The notes: generated from the sequence alone by a model not told the origin. A stretch of DNA of 45,833 nt from a virus (IMGVR_UViG_3300046535_001359:1-45833), one strand, 5' to 3'; counted from the first letter of the stretch, positions 8,519 through 16,740 are shown. Numbers and translations are program-made.

Positions 8519-11500
8519 ATGGATTGGGCTGAAGCATCTGAACTAATCAAACGCTACGAGAGCGCGGGCGGGCAGAACATCAAGAACCCGACCAGCTCGG
8601 CGGGCGGCCCGTGGCAAATGATCGACAGAACCTGGCGCGGCGCGGCTCCGGGCGTTGGCGTCGATATCAGGCAGTATCCGACTGCGCTCTCGGCTCCGGT
8701 GGGCCTTCAGGAGCAGGTTGCAAAATCGCTCTACCAGCGCGGCGGGTTTTCCGATTGGGCACCTTACAATCCAAAGCTTGCATCGGCGATCGGCTGGCAA
8801 GGTAAGACATCAACATACGACTCTGAGCTTGGGCGCGATGTTCCCTACGTCCGCATCTCGAAAGCGCCACAGGAGGAGTTGCCGCCGCTGCTATTCCTCG
8901 ACGGTCTGCTGGGAGGCTCCAAGCCGGGACCGGACGAGGGAGGTTCAGCGGCGGCGGCGCCAAACCCGCTAGCCTTTCTGGATAGCCTCCTGGGGCCACA
9001 AGGAGGCCAACAGGCGAGCGAAGTGCCGCCGGGGGGCACTCAGCAGGCCGAGCCAATCCATGCCCCTCTGACGGCTCCTATGCCGGTCGCATCCGAATTT
9101 CAGCAGCCGCTAGAGGCTCAGCCGATCCGTCCGGTTGGCCCCCAGCCGGCGAGCGATGAAAACCTTGCGGCGGCGCGGCGGATCAACGAGGGCATCACCG
9201 CGGCTCCGGTGCCGGGTAACGTCAAGCAATACATGCAGCGCGGCCCGGCGATGGACGAAGGTGAGACCATCGGGCCGCCGATGCGCTTTGAAACCGGCAT
9301 TCCACCGGAAGACCAAACCGACACCGCCGCCGGCGCTCCGAACGTCCGCCGGCAGTTCGAGAACATCCAGTATCGCTCGTCCGAGGCGTTGCTCGACAAG
9401 CTGCTCGGTGCGGTCAACCCGATCGGCTCGGCTCAGGCGGCCGAGACTCCCGCGCCGCCTGCCCGGTCGGCGCTTCCCGCTCCGCAAACCGGATTGCAAC
9501 GCTATCTCGCGACCTCGGCCGAGGCGCTGTCCGAGGCCCCGGCTGGCATTGCCAAGGGGGCGGGTCAATTTCTCGACACGCTTCTTGGTCTCGGCGAGCG
9601 GGTTGGCCTCGGCATGGCCGCGGGAGAGACCGGGCAGCCGATGCCGGAAGCAAAGATTCCGGTCGCGCCGGGTCTGCGGGCTCTCGGCGGGTTCGCCGAC
9701 TTCGCGACGGGCGGCCTCCTCAGTCCGCTTGGCATTGGAGGTCAGGCAGCGGCCACAACAACCCGTGCCGTGGGGCGCGAGGCCGAGATGGGCGTTCCTG
9801 GGGCGCTGGCCGATGTGCGAGGTGGAGCGCGGGCTGAGCCTCCCACTATTGGTGGGTTGCCCGGCGGTGGAAGCAGGCCGCCGCCACGGCCTCCGAAACC
9901 TCCCGAGCCACCTGGCACCGCCGCCCCGCTGCTCGACCCGCCGATTCCGGGCGAGGGGATGAAGCAGATAGCCACCCGCATCGACGATGCCCTGCATCGC
10001 GTTCTCGGCGGCAACACGGCCGACAAGATCGAGATGTCGAAGTGGTATCGCGGCATCCCCAAGCAGTTCAAGGACGAGAAGCTGCGCGCCTTCATGGCCG
10101 ACGACATCGAGCGGCGGATGATCGACCCGGAAGCGGCGCTCGATCCGCGCACCCAGGCATTCCTCGATCTGCCTCAGGTCAAGTTCATGACCGATGAGGA
10201 AAACACGGTCGCACGCGAGTTGGCCGAGAAGCTTGGCTCCGATGCAGACAAGGCCGACCTGCCGACTGCGGCGCAGGGTTACGTCCATCGCATCGTAAAG
10301 CGGGCGGACCAGCGCGAGGTGATCGGCCCGCTGGACCCGGAGCGTGCTCGCACCGCCGATGTCGTTACCGGGTCGATGACCGCCGGGCGAGGGCGCTCGC
10401 TCTCGACGTTCGCGCCGGGGATGCAGGCGCGGGCTCGCCGCTTTGTCCTTCAGGACGAGACCGGCAGGCGGGTCTTCAACACGAAGACCCTCGACGACAT
10501 GGGCTACGAATACGGTCAGGCCCTTCCCTCGCGTGACAAGACGTGGACCGTCAAGCCGCCGACGATGGCCGAGATGGAGGCCAACACCCCGGTTCGCTAT
10601 CACCGCGACTACATCGGCAACCTCGTCAGCAACGTGCTGCGGCTGCGCCGGATTAAGCGCAACGCCGACCTCTTGGGAGACCTCAAGACCGAGTTGAATG
10701 ACAAGGGGCTTTTCCACGAAGACCGCCGGATGATCGGGCGCGATGGCGCAGTCGAGCATTGGGTCAAGACCGGGCAGAGGCCGGAGGAGTTGTCGGCCGA
10801 AATCAACCTGCCGCAGCTAAAGGGTTGGACCGACCCGAAGATCGCCGCCGTCCTCAACGATTTCTGGAACGCCGGCGGCAACGAACTCGACGGGTTCTTC
10901 ACCAAGGTCAACCGCTTCCTTGTCGGCTCTCTCTTTGCGACACCCGTGCCGCACATCGCCAATGTCGGCGCGCATTGGCTGACGGGTCGCGGCTGGGATT
11001 GGCTCTCGATACCGGCCTATATCAACGGGGCCGTGTCGGGCGCGCGTGCGTTGAATGCCGTGTGGAACCTGACCCCGGAATACACCCGCATGCTGCGGGA
11101 GGGGTCGGGCCTTCTCTATGGCGACGTGCGGATGGAAAATTTCATTAACACGCTGATGCGTAAGACCTGGACCGAGCAGCTTCGCAACCCGGAAATCTGG
11201 AATGCTTACGCCAAATCGGTCGGGCTGAAGGGTGTCATTGATCTGGTCAAGGCCGAGTATCGCTGGTCCCGCAAGACGCTGTGGGCGGCCAGCGACATGA
11301 TGATGCTACAGCGGCAATTCGAACTGGAGCGGAAGGGGATGCTGACGCGGCAGGCGATCTTCGAGGCCGAGCGCGACATCCCTAATTACCGCGTTCCTTC
11401 CGAGGTGCTGGGCAGCCGAGGCTTTGCCCAGGCGCTCAAAAGTCCCAACCTGATGAACTTCGGGCGATACCATTACGGACTGTCCCGCGCCCTCGGGCTG

Positions 11501-12169
11501 ATGGTGCGCGATATGATAAGCCCGAAGGCGACGCCGCGGGAGCGCTGGGAGGGCGTCGGCAAGCTGACGGTCCTCGGCACGCTCGGGGCGCTTGGCTATC
11601 CCGCGATGGACGCTCTCCTGAAGGACCTGACCGGAAACGAGAGCGCGACCGTGCGCCGCGCTGGCCCGCTCGGCCCGGTTTCGTCGGCAGGCTATCTCGC
11701 GCGGAACGCCTATCAGAAATTCTCCGGGGAGAGTGCGCCGGAAGCGATCCAGAAACTCCTGCCCGGCGACCGCGAGTGGATCGCCATGATGTCGCCGCTG
11801 ATGACGCTGGCACCGACGCTGGAGATTCTGGTCGAGGGATCGCGCAACATCGACGCGCTCGGGCGGCTTGTCATTGACCCGCGCGGCTCTTTGCCGGGGA
11901 TGACGATCCAGGCCGGCGAGGCGGTGGCTAACCAGTTCATGCCGACCAAGATGGGGATGCAAGCGATGGGCGAGGGCGGTCTGCCGCAGGCGGCGGGTGG
12001 CCTCGTCGGACTCAACCTGCCGCCGCGTGAGCCGGGGCCGATGGGAAAGACCCAGCGGATGCTGCGCGGTCGCGCGCGCTCTCGCGAGAAACGTGATCCG
12101 GTGCAGCAGAAAATCCTCGAAGGCGTCGATTATCTGACCGGCCCGCGCACCAGTATCAACGGCCCATGA
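8519..12169 (+). CDS. Large ejection protein with N-terminal lytic transglycosylase domain (T7 gp16-like, 1216 aa)
   Basis: The start is ATG 8519 (MDWAEASELIKRYES), right after the preceding stop. Residues about 1-100 form a lysozyme-like transglycosylase domain, with Glu in KRYESAGG as the likely catalytic acid and GGPWQMIDRTW as the G-x-x-Q-M signature, ending near SDWAPYNPKLASAIG. The middle (residues about 120-500) is Pro/Ala/Gly-rich. The C-terminal part is helical, with hydrophobic stretches around LTVLGTLGALGYPAMDALL. The length and domain order match T7 gp16 (1318 aa), which opens the peptidoglycan and lines the ejection channel. It overlaps the ATP-grasp gene by four bases. Confidence 0.75.
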   Translation: MDWAEASELIKRYESAGGQNIKNPTSSAGGPWQMIDRTWRGAAPGVGVDIRQYPTALSAPVGLQEQVAKSLYQRGGFSDWAPYNPKLASAIGWQGKTSTYDSELGRDVPYVRISKAPQEELPPLLFLDGLLGGSKPGPDEGGSAAAAPNPLAFLDSLLGPQGGQQASEVPPGGTQQAEPIHAPLTAPMPVASEFQQPLEAQPIRPVGPQPASDENLAAARRINEGITAAPVPGNVKQYMQRGPAMDEGETIGPPMRFETGIPPEDQTDTAAGAPNVRRQFENIQYRSSEALLDKLLGAVNPIGSAQAAETPAPPARSALPAPQTGLQRYLATSAEALSEAPAGIAKGAGQFLDTLLGLGERVGLGMAAGETGQPMPEAKIPVAPGLRALGGFADFATGGLLSPLGIGGQAAATTTRAVGREAEMGVPGALADVRGGARAEPPTIGGLPGGGSRPPPRPPKPPEPPGTAAPLLDPPIPGEGMKQIATRIDDALHRVLGGNTADKIEMSKWYRGIPKQFKDEKLRAFMADDIERRMIDPEAALDPRTQAFLDLPQVKFMTDEENTVARELAEKLGSDADKADLPTAAQGYVHRIVKRADQREVIGPLDPERARTADVVTGSMTAGRGRSLSTFAPGMQARARRFVLQDETGRRVFNTKTLDDMGYEYGQALPSRDKTWTVKPPTMAEMEANTPVRYHRDYIGNLVSNVLRLRRIKRNADLLGDLKTELNDKGLFHEDRRMIGRDGAVEHWVKTGQRPEELSAEINLPQLKGWTDPKIAAVLNDFWNAGGNELDGFFTKVNRFLVGSLFATPVPHIANVGAHWLTGRGWDWLSIPAYINGAVSGARALNAVWNLTPEYTRMLREGSGLLYGDVRMENFINTLMRKTWTEQLRNPEIWNAYAKSVGLKGVIDLVKAEYRWSRKTLWAASDMMMLQRQFELERKGMLTRQAIFEAERDIPNYRVPSEVLGSRGFAQALKSPNLMNFGRYHYGLSRALGLMVRDMISPKATPRERWEGVGKLTVLGTLGALGYPAMDALLKDLTGNESATVRRAGPLGPVSSAGYLARNAYQKFSGESAPEAIQKLLPGDREWIAMMSPLMTLAPTLEILVEGSRNIDALGRLVIDPRGSLPGMTIQAGEAVANQFMPTKMGMQAMGEGGLPQAAGGLVGLNLPPREPGPMGKTQRMLRGRARSREKRDPVQQKILEGVDYLTGPRTSINGP

Positions 12170-13452
12170 AAATCCTCTGCATCGAGGCGTCGGCGGACGG
12201 CCTTCTCGACCTCGCCATGATCGCCCAGCGTCTATCACATTCCGTTCGTTATTACTGCGGCAGCTACGACTCGGTGAAGGCTCCGGTCGGCCGCGGCCTG
12301 GTCGAGCGGGTGCCGGACTGGCGGCAATCAATGAGGTGGTGCGACCTCTGCGTCGTCGGCGGCAACGGTAAATGGCTCGTCGAGCTTGATCGCTGGCGTG
12401 CCGAGGGCGTCCCCATCATCGGCGGCTGCGCCGAGGCGGCGGCCTGGGAACTCGACCGTATGGCAGGCATGGCGGCGTTCAAGCGCGCCGGCATCCCGGT
12501 CCCGCCGTTCCGCCAGTGCGCCACCCTCAAGGACGCGATGGCCTATGTCGAGCAGCGCGATGAGGGGTGCGCCGTCAAACCCTGCGGCGATATCGCCGAC
12601 AAGGCGACCTCGGTCGTCGGCAAGGACGCCCGCACGATCCTCTGGCGGCTCGGCCGCTGGCAGAAGGAGGGCAAGCAGTTCCCCGGCGGGCTGATGGTGC
12701 AGGACAAGATCGACGGCATCGAGTTCGCGGTCGGCGCCTGGATCGGCCCCGATGGCTTCGCGCCGGGCTGGGAGATCAACGCGGAGGAGAAAGCCCTGTT
12801 CGCCGGCAACCTCGGGCCCGCGACCGGCGAGCAAGGCACCGTGATGATGCTGACCAAGCGCGAGAAGCTGGCTGAGATGGTGCTGGCGCCGCTGGAGGAC
12901 CGGCTGGTCAGCCTCGGCTATGTCGGCAACGTCGATGTCAACTGCATCGTCGACGAGGACGGAACCCCGTGGCCGCTGGAGTTCACCATGCGCCTCGGCT
13001 GGCCGGCGTTCATGATCGAGTGCGCGCTTCACGCCGATCCGGTGGAGTTCCTGGCCGGGCTCGCCGCGGGGAAGCCGCCCAACACGCGCCGGCTAGACGA
13101 GGTGGCGGTCGGGGTCGTGCTGTCGCTGCCGCCCTACCCGCACAGCCACGCCAAGACCGAGGAAGTCGTCGGGGTGCCGGTGTGGGGCGTAAGCCCTAGC
13201 ATCGAGGAACGGGTGCATTTCGCGGAGGGGATGATGGACAAGGGCCAGCTTGCGAGCGCCGGGGGCTATGTCTGCATCGTCACTGGCTCGGGCGACACGG
13301 TGTCAGCAGCGCGGGGGCAGGCGTACCGCACAGCCGAGCGGGTCCAGTTCCCGATCAAGAGTCAATTCAGGATTGATATTGGCGCTCGATTGGCCCGGCA
13401 GCTACTCACGCTCCACGAGCACGGGTTCGCGAAAACCCTAGAGTACGCCTGA
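12166..13452 (+). CDS. ATP-grasp enzyme resembling PurD (phosphoribosylamine-glycine ligase), 428 aa
   Basis: The length is close to cellular PurD (about 425 aa) and the domains follow the same order. An N-terminal alpha/beta domain (MKILCIEAS to about residue 100) is followed by the ATP-grasp fold with AVKPCGDIADKATSVVG as the nucleotide-binding lysine and loop, MVQDKIDGIEFAVG as the EGxE-like strand, and GNLGPATGEQGTV, which parallels GPNTGGMG of PurD. NVDVNCIVDEDG and PLEFTMRLGWPAF supply the metal-binding Glu and the Arg. It could ligate glycine to phosphoribosylamine or another amine and acid pair. Several loops differ from PurD, so the substrate may differ. It is the last gene of the late operon and overlaps the ejection-protein gene, an unusual place for purine synthesis. 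Confidence 0.7.
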   Translation: MKILCIEASADGLLDLAMIAQRLSHSVRYYCGSYDSVKAPVGRGLVERVPDWRQSMRWCDLCVVGGNGKWLVELDRWRAEGVPIIGGCAEAAAWELDRMAGMAAFKRAGIPVPPFRQCATLKDAMAYVEQRDEGCAVKPCGDIADKATSVVGKDARTILWRLGRWQKEGKQFPGGLMVQDKIDGIEFAVGAWIGPDGFAPGWEINAEEKALFAGNLGPATGEQGTVMMLTKREKLAEMVLAPLEDRLVSLGYVGNVDVNCIVDEDGTPWPLEFTMRLGWPAFMIECALHADPVEFLAGLAAGKPPNTRRLDEVAVGVVLSLPPYPHSHAKTEEVVGVPVWGVSPSIEERVHFAEGMMDKGQLASAGGYVCIVTGSGDTVSAARGQAYRTAERVQFPIKSQFRIDIGARLARQLLTLHEHGFAKTLEYA

Positions 13453-13466
13453 CCAAAGGAGGGCTG

Positions 13467-13526
13467 ATGCTGCCCAAAGGGCGGCTGAATGACGCCAATA
13501 CCTCTCGTTTTGAAAAGCGCCGATAG
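13467..13526 (+). CDS. Possible 19-residue peptide with strong ribosome-binding site
   Basis: A near-consensus Shine-Dalgarno (AAAGGAGGG, 13455-13463) stands three bases before ATG 13467. The frame gives MLPKGRLNDANTSRFEKRR and a TAG stop. A 7-bp hairpin with an AAA loop overlaps the first codons (GCTGCCC and GGGCGGC). It may be a real leader-like peptide, or the remnant of a gene degraded at the strand switch. Nothing identifies a function. Confidence 0.25.
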   Translation: MLPKGRLNDANTSRFEKRR

Positions 13527-13592
13527 CACTACAGACCATGCCGCCGAGCGCAAAGATAGTTGCCGTCATCGGGAATGTCATTGGCCCTCGCA
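13527..13592. other. Convergent strand-switch interval, no gene seen
   Basis: The rightward late operon and the leftward early operon meet here. A small hairpin lies at about 13464-13482 just upstream, but it is not followed by a T-tract, so I do not call a rho-independent terminator. No ORF of interest is seen. Confidence 0.4.
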
Positions 13593-13847
13593 TTAATCTT
13601 TTTTCTGGGTTAGACGATCCATTTCAGCGACCGCCTCCGCGAACGACCGATATCCGAACGGGTTGCTTCGCACAAAAGATTCGAACGTAGGGGGAGAAAC
13701 GTGGTATCGGCAGAAATCATTGTACGCACGCCGATACTTCAGAAGCTCGTCCTGCGTCAGATGAAGATCCGGCCGCTCTGGCGGCATGCGCGGCACGAGA
13801 CGAAATCCCATAGCCTTAGCCAGTTCCCGTAGTTCGCTGACGGTCAT
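13593..13847 (-). CDS. Hypothetical protein, last gene of the leftward early operon (84 aa)
   Basis: This is a soluble, charged protein starting MTVSELRELAKAMGFRL, with helical segments and a central ERPDLHLTQDELLKYRR. There are no recognised motifs. It ends LTQKKD. It is the terminal gene of the reverse-strand cluster, 15 bases after the stop of the preceding gene. The gap is larger than the overlaps seen elsewhere in the operon, so it may be less tightly coupled. Confidence 0.55.
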   Translation of the reverse strand: MTVSELRELAKAMGFRLVPRMPPERPDLHLTQDELLKYRRAYNDFCRYHVSPPTFESFVRSNPFGYRSFAEAVAEMDRLTQKKD

Positions 13848-13862
13848 TACTCAGAATACCGC

Positions 13863-14393
13863 TCAACCGTCAGCCGGCTTCCGCCGGAAATCCACACTCA
13901 ACCACACCGCCGCATGCTCGCCCTGATTCAGGGCGGCGCGCGGAAGACGCGGGCTGACGACATTGAGCATCCCCACCGCCGGGGTCATCGTCTCGCCGCC
14001 GCACACCAGCGTCAGGCCGGGGTTCGAGCGCAGCGCGATCATCGCCCGGCCCCACCGCTCGAAATACGCCTCGGTCTCGCCGCGCCAGGCGAGGGCGGCG
14101 CCGGCGTCGATCATTTCGAAGAACGCCAATCCCTCGTCGATGCCCGGCGGCAGCAGCGCCTCGGCCCGGCTCTTGATCTCGTCCCTCACTGCGGCAAGCT
14201 CGGGCCAGCCTTTGGCGACGGTCGGGAAGGTGCCGAAGCGGTCCTCGTCGGGCGTGCTGTCCTTGAGGTGGCCGCGGACGCGAAGGATGCGGTGGCCGGG
14301 CTTCACCTCGCGGAACTCGCCGACCCGCTTGATGCAGGCGGAATAGGCCAGTTCCAGCACATCGAGATGTGCCAGGGGGATGAAGTTAGCCAA
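13863..14393 (-). CDS. Hypothetical phage protein (176 aa)
   Basis: The open frame runs up to 14447, but its first residues lie inside the upstream gene. A TTG at 14393 (ANFIPLAHLDVLELAYSAC) overlaps the upstream stop by eight bases and is the best start. The protein is soluble, with an alpha/beta mix, a helical region around FFEMIDAGAALAWRGETEAY and a beta-rich end (TPAVGMLNVVSPRLP). No family is recognised. Confidence 0.5.
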   Translation of the reverse strand: MANFIPLAHLDVLELAYSACIKRVGEFREVKPGHRILRVRGHLKDSTPDEDRFGTFPTVAKGWPELAAVRDEIKSRAEALLPPGIDEGLAFFEMIDAGAALAWRGETEAYFERWGRAMIALRSNPGLTLVCGGETMTPAVGMLNVVSPRLPRAALNQGEHAAVWLSVDFRRKPADG

Positions 14394-14640
14394 AGAGGCC
14401 CCCGAATACGCCCAGACCAAAACCGCCGAGACCCTGCGACTGACCACAACAAGGGCATCGCCCGGAGGCGGCCATCCGGCCCAGACCGGTGAACGCGCTT
14501 TGGTGAGCCAAGCCCGCCGCGTTCCTAAGCGAGTAATAGTCGCTCAAATCGTACACGGTCTCCGGCTCGAGCCGGATCGTGCAGACCCAAGTTCGCCCGC
14601 CCGTGCGTTGCCATGTGATGCCCGCCGGATATGTCTTCAT
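14386..14640 (-). CDS. Hypothetical protein with CPCC motif and Gly/Phe-rich tail (84 aa)
   Basis: ATG 14640 overlaps the upstream stop through ATGA. An N-terminal beta region (WQRTGGRTWVCTIRLEPETVYD) leads to a CPCCGQ motif at about residues 63-68 and a glycine/phenylalanine-rich C-terminus. The Cys cluster could bind metal. The function is unknown. The tail is of low complexity, and the reading frame is supported mainly by the coupling pattern of the operon. Confidence 0.45.
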   Translation of the reverse strand: MKTYPAGITWQRTGGRTWVCTIRLEPETVYDLSDYYSLRNAAGLAHQSAFTGLGRMAASGRCPCCGQSQGLGGFGLGVFGGLFG

Positions 14641-14655
14641 GCCGCATCCTCCGGC
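14637..14655 (-). repeat. 19-bp coupling repeat, copy 1
   Basis: TCATGCCGCATCCTCCGGC on the + strand is found here and, identically, at 14870-14888. Read on the minus strand it encodes the C-terminal PEDAA plus stop of one gene, a GGAGG Shine-Dalgarno and the ATGA start of the next. It is thus a duplicated translational-coupling element. Confidence 0.8.
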
Positions 14656-14873
14656 ATCGGCGGCCTGTGACTCGGCGGCCTGTGAATGGGCCTAAGCCAG
14701 ACAGATCCTGTGCGTAGCTCAGAAACCCCTCCCTCCAAATAAATGAAAAGGGTTTCCTTCCCGCCGTAGGTAGCTATCTCGGCGTGCTGCATACAGAGGG
14801 GTATCCCGGTGTATGCGGCGTATCGCCTACAGCGACGCCCCTTGACCACAGCGCAGCATTGCTCTCGGCTCAT
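14637..14873 (-). CDS. Small cysteine-containing hypothetical protein (78 aa)
   Basis: The start is ATG 14873 (MSREQCCAVVKGRRCRRYA), which overlaps the upstream stop by four bases and sits at a GGAGG Shine-Dalgarno inside a 19-bp repeat. The pattern C-C-x8-C-x11-C followed by MQH resembles small zinc-binding phage proteins of the CxxxTKxGxxCxxxxxxxxxCxxH type. The C-terminus is HRPPSHRPPMPEDAA, created by a short tandem repeat. The role is possibly DNA or RNA binding. Confidence 0.5.
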   Translation of the reverse strand: MSREQCCAVVKGRRCRRYAAYTGIPLCMQHAEIATYGGKETLFIYLEGGVSELRTGSVWLRPIHRPPSHRPPMPEDAA

Positions 14874-14888
14874 GCCGCATCCTCCGGC
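14870..14888 (-). repeat. 19-bp coupling repeat, copy 2
   Basis: This is the identical copy of the element at 14637-14655. Here it ends the 150-aa gene (PEDAA and stop) and starts the 78-aa gene. The repeat suggests duplication or recombination within the operon. Confidence 0.8.
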
Positions 14889-15322
14889 CCGATCGGCTCC
14901 ACTCCCGGTACGCCTTGCCTGAAGCGAAACCCCCTCGGCGAGCACGCGGCCCATTCCATCGGCGGCCCGAACTGCTCGCCGCCGTAAATGACGCCTCGAT
15001 CCACCTTCAGGTCATCCCCCGGCATCGGCGGCCATTCGCTAGGCAGATGGATGGGGGGATCGGAGGACTGAGCCTTCGGCACCAGCGACACGACCTCGCC
15101 CGGTCCCCGCCCCTCGACGGCGCGCAGCATCTGCCGCAGCACATCGGGATCGACGGCAAAGACCACAGTCCCCACCAGCGAGGCGTGCTCGGGTACGACC
15201 GCCAGCGCCGATTGCATCGCCATCGCCGCCGCCGTCGTCTCGTCCGGCGCGATCAGCAGCGAGCTGTGCAGCGGCCCCGGCGGGTTGAAGGCCAGTGTCA
15301 CGCAGAAGATTCGATTGGTCAT
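14870..15322 (-). CDS. Hypothetical protein (150 aa)
   Basis: ATG 15322 (MTNRIFCVTLAFNPPGPLH) overlaps the stop of the upstream 31-aa membrane peptide by four bases. It is therefore preferred over the TTG start further upstream. The N-terminal half is beta/alpha, with helices in ETTAAAMAMQSALAVV. The C-terminal half is Pro-rich and ends in the same PEDAA as the next gene. No family is recognised. It is soluble, with no signal peptide. Confidence 0.5.
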   Translation of the reverse strand: MTNRIFCVTLAFNPPGPLHSSLLIAPDETTAAAMAMQSALAVVPEHASLVGTVVFAVDPDVLRQMLRAVEGRGPGEVVSLVPKAQSSDPPIHLPSEWPPMPGDDLKVDRGVIYGGEQFGPPMEWAACSPRGFRFRQGVPGVEPIGPEDAA

Positions 15323-15414
15323 GTCATCAGCCCCCAAAGCGCGACGGCAAGCACGACCCCGGCGAACACCGAGCCCGCGATCTCGAAGCCGCGTGATTGC
15401 AGGAATTGGGTCAT
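15319..15414 (-). CDS. Tiny single-pass membrane protein (31 aa)
   Basis: This small ORF fills the gap between two coupled genes. It starts ATG 15414 overlapping the DUF550 stop, and ends ATGACATGACC overlapping the next ATG. It encodes MTQFLQSRG followed by one hydrophobic helix (VFAGVVLAVALWGL). The double ATGA overlap is strong evidence that it is translated. The role is unknown; it might anchor or modulate a membrane complex. Confidence 0.6.
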   Translation of the reverse strand: MTQFLQSRGFEIAGSVFAGVVLAVALWGLMT

Positions 15415-15719
15415 CGGGTATGCTCGATTGCTTGGTCGATTGGAACCGTTCGCCAATCCGGCCAGTCGCGGGCTTCGTTCTTCGTCTGCTTTGCGATCAA
15501 AGCCGCGACGATTTGCTCAGGTGAGTGTCCGGCGCGCCAAGCACCGTCGAATGCGAGGAGAGCAACGTCAATCCATTCCTCTAGGTTATCTGGGTCATCT
15601 TCAATTTCTCGAAGCTCCTTGCGAATGTGATCCACGACTCCCGCAGAACGATTGCCAGGACCGAAGGTCCGCTCAGAGAATTTGCGCTGCCGGCGCAGAT
15701 GTTCGATAAGGTCGCCCAT
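15411..15719 (-). CDS. DUF550 protein, predicted dATP/dGTP pyrophosphohydrolase-like (102 aa)
   Basis: The sequence from RTFGPGNRSAGVVDHIRK through LREIEDDPDNLEEWIDVA to QTKNEARDWPDWRT follows the DUF550 (dATP/dGTP diphosphohydrolase N-terminal domain) pattern closely. The acidic residues of EIEDD and EWIDVALLAFD are the likely metal ligands of this all-alpha NTP pyrophosphatase fold. It would convert dNTPs to dNMPs and adjust nucleotide pools. MazZ of 2-aminoadenine phages is related, but no PurZ is present here. ATG 15719 is chosen because it overlaps the ERF stop. Confidence 0.8.
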   Translation of the reverse strand: MGDLIEHLRRQRKFSERTFGPGNRSAGVVDHIRKELREIEDDPDNLEEWIDVALLAFDGAWRAGHSPEQIVAALIAKQTKNEARDWPDWRTVPIDQAIEHTR

Positions 15720-16567
15720 CAACCCGTGCTCCCCAGCAGAAATTGCCGCTGCCCCTCGATGCGGTCGGACAGCAGCGCCATCATCCCGTCCGCTTTCGCC
15801 TGGCTGCCCTCGACCGCCAGGATCTTCTCGGCGCATGTGATCCACGCCGGACATCCGGTGATGCCGTTGAGCTCGTCCAGCGTCATCGAGGCGTCGATCG
15901 CATCGCGCAACTCCCTCCACCGCTTGCGTGCGTCAGTTTGCGCCTCCGTGGACGCTGGAGCGGCCTGTTGGCGCTGCGGGGCTGCTCTGGCCGCCGGAGG
16001 GCGTTCCTGCGCTGTGCGGGCAGCGTTGGGCTTCCCTGACACCTCCACGGGGTTCCCATCGGCCACGTTCGCATCGTCATCGTCCTCACCGACGAGGCCG
16101 AGGGCCAGCATGAGGCCGTAGCGTCGGGCATAGGTGACACCCGAGGCAAAGCCCTGCGCGCCCGGCCGGTCGGCAAACAGCGGATAATCGCAGCCGTACC
16201 ACTGGCCCGAGCGGTGCGCGATGATGGTCCGCATGACCCAGTTGCTATCGCGCTGAGCGAGAAACTGGCGGTAGACGAGGCCCGCGTCCGACATCGGCTT
16301 GCGAATGACATCAACGACCTCCTCAAGCGGCGCATACTTGTAGTCGTAGTTGTACGAGCCCCCGGACTTCGTGGTGCCCTGGACCTTGGCCGTTTTGGTC
16401 TTCTTTGGGTTGCCCATGTTGCCCTGCGCCTCGGCCAGCGCCCCGAATATCTCGCCGCACTCTGGCGAGGCGAAGATCAGGTTGCGCTCACCCTGCGTCG
16501 GCATCGTCGCGGGAGCTGGCCGGCGAACCTCAATCTCGCCGGTCTCTCTGTCGAAATCCCCATCCAT
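15719..16567 (-). CDS. erf: ERF-family single-strand annealing protein (282 aa)
   Basis: The central region ALAEAQGNMGNPKKTKTAKV, then YKYAPLEEVVDVIRKP, is the signature of the phage P22 Erf family. Next comes QWYGCDYPLF and the block GFASGVTYARRYGLMLALG, also typical (AxTYARRYxL). After an acidic linker the C-terminal part is helical. It binds single-stranded DNA and anneals complementary strands for recombination and genome circularisation. The partner exonuclease is encoded four genes upstream in the same operon. It overlaps both neighbours. Confidence 0.88.
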   Translation of the reverse strand: MDGDFDRETGEIEVRRPAPATMPTQGERNLIFASPECGEIFGALAEAQGNMGNPKKTKTAKVQGTTKSGGSYNYDYKYAPLEEVVDVIRKPMSDAGLVYRQFLAQRDSNWVMRTIIAHRSGQWYGCDYPLFADRPGAQGFASGVTYARRYGLMLALGLVGEDDDDANVADGNPVEVSGKPNAARTAQERPPAARAAPQRQQAAPASTEAQTDARKRWRELRDAIDASMTLDELNGITGCPAWITCAEKILAVEGSQAKADGMMALLSDRIEGQRQFLLGSTG

Positions 16568-16740
16568 CAGAAGTCTCCTAATTCAAGCAGGTCGCAGTGA
16601 AACTCCGCAGCGCCGATCCTCGGCGGCGGGTCGGAAATGAGCCAGATGCACAGAACCGCGTTCGATTGCGTCGCGCGGATGACGGTCATCGGAGGTCCGC
16701 CGCTTTTGAGGATCACAGTATCGCCGACCTTGAAATCCAC
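16567..16740 (-). CDS. DUF2158-family small protein (57 aa)
   Basis: The gene starts with GTG 16740, four bases after the KTSC gene, and its stop overlaps the ERF start. The N-terminus DFKVGDTVILKSGGPPMTV is the hallmark of DUF2158 (YodC-like) proteins, small beta-barrel domains of unknown function that are common in phages and proteobacteria. The full length of 57 aa fits the family. Nothing indicates a specific partner, but its place beside erf suggests a role in nucleic-acid handling or host modulation. Confidence 0.75.
   Translation of the reverse strand: MDFKVGDTVILKSGGPPMTVIRATQSNAVLCIWLISDPPPRIGAAEFHCDLLELGDF

Noticed and set aside
9110-10759. 549-codon reverse ORF opposite the ejection protein gene
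   Set aside because: Composition (R, H and L rich, no domain) is that of the complementary strand of a high-GC coding frame; the forward gene has a clear transglycosylase domain.
15411-15719. Full 2-aminoadenine (Z-genome) pathway
   Set aside because: Only a DUF550 protein is present; no PurZ, DatZ or special DNA polymerase was seen.
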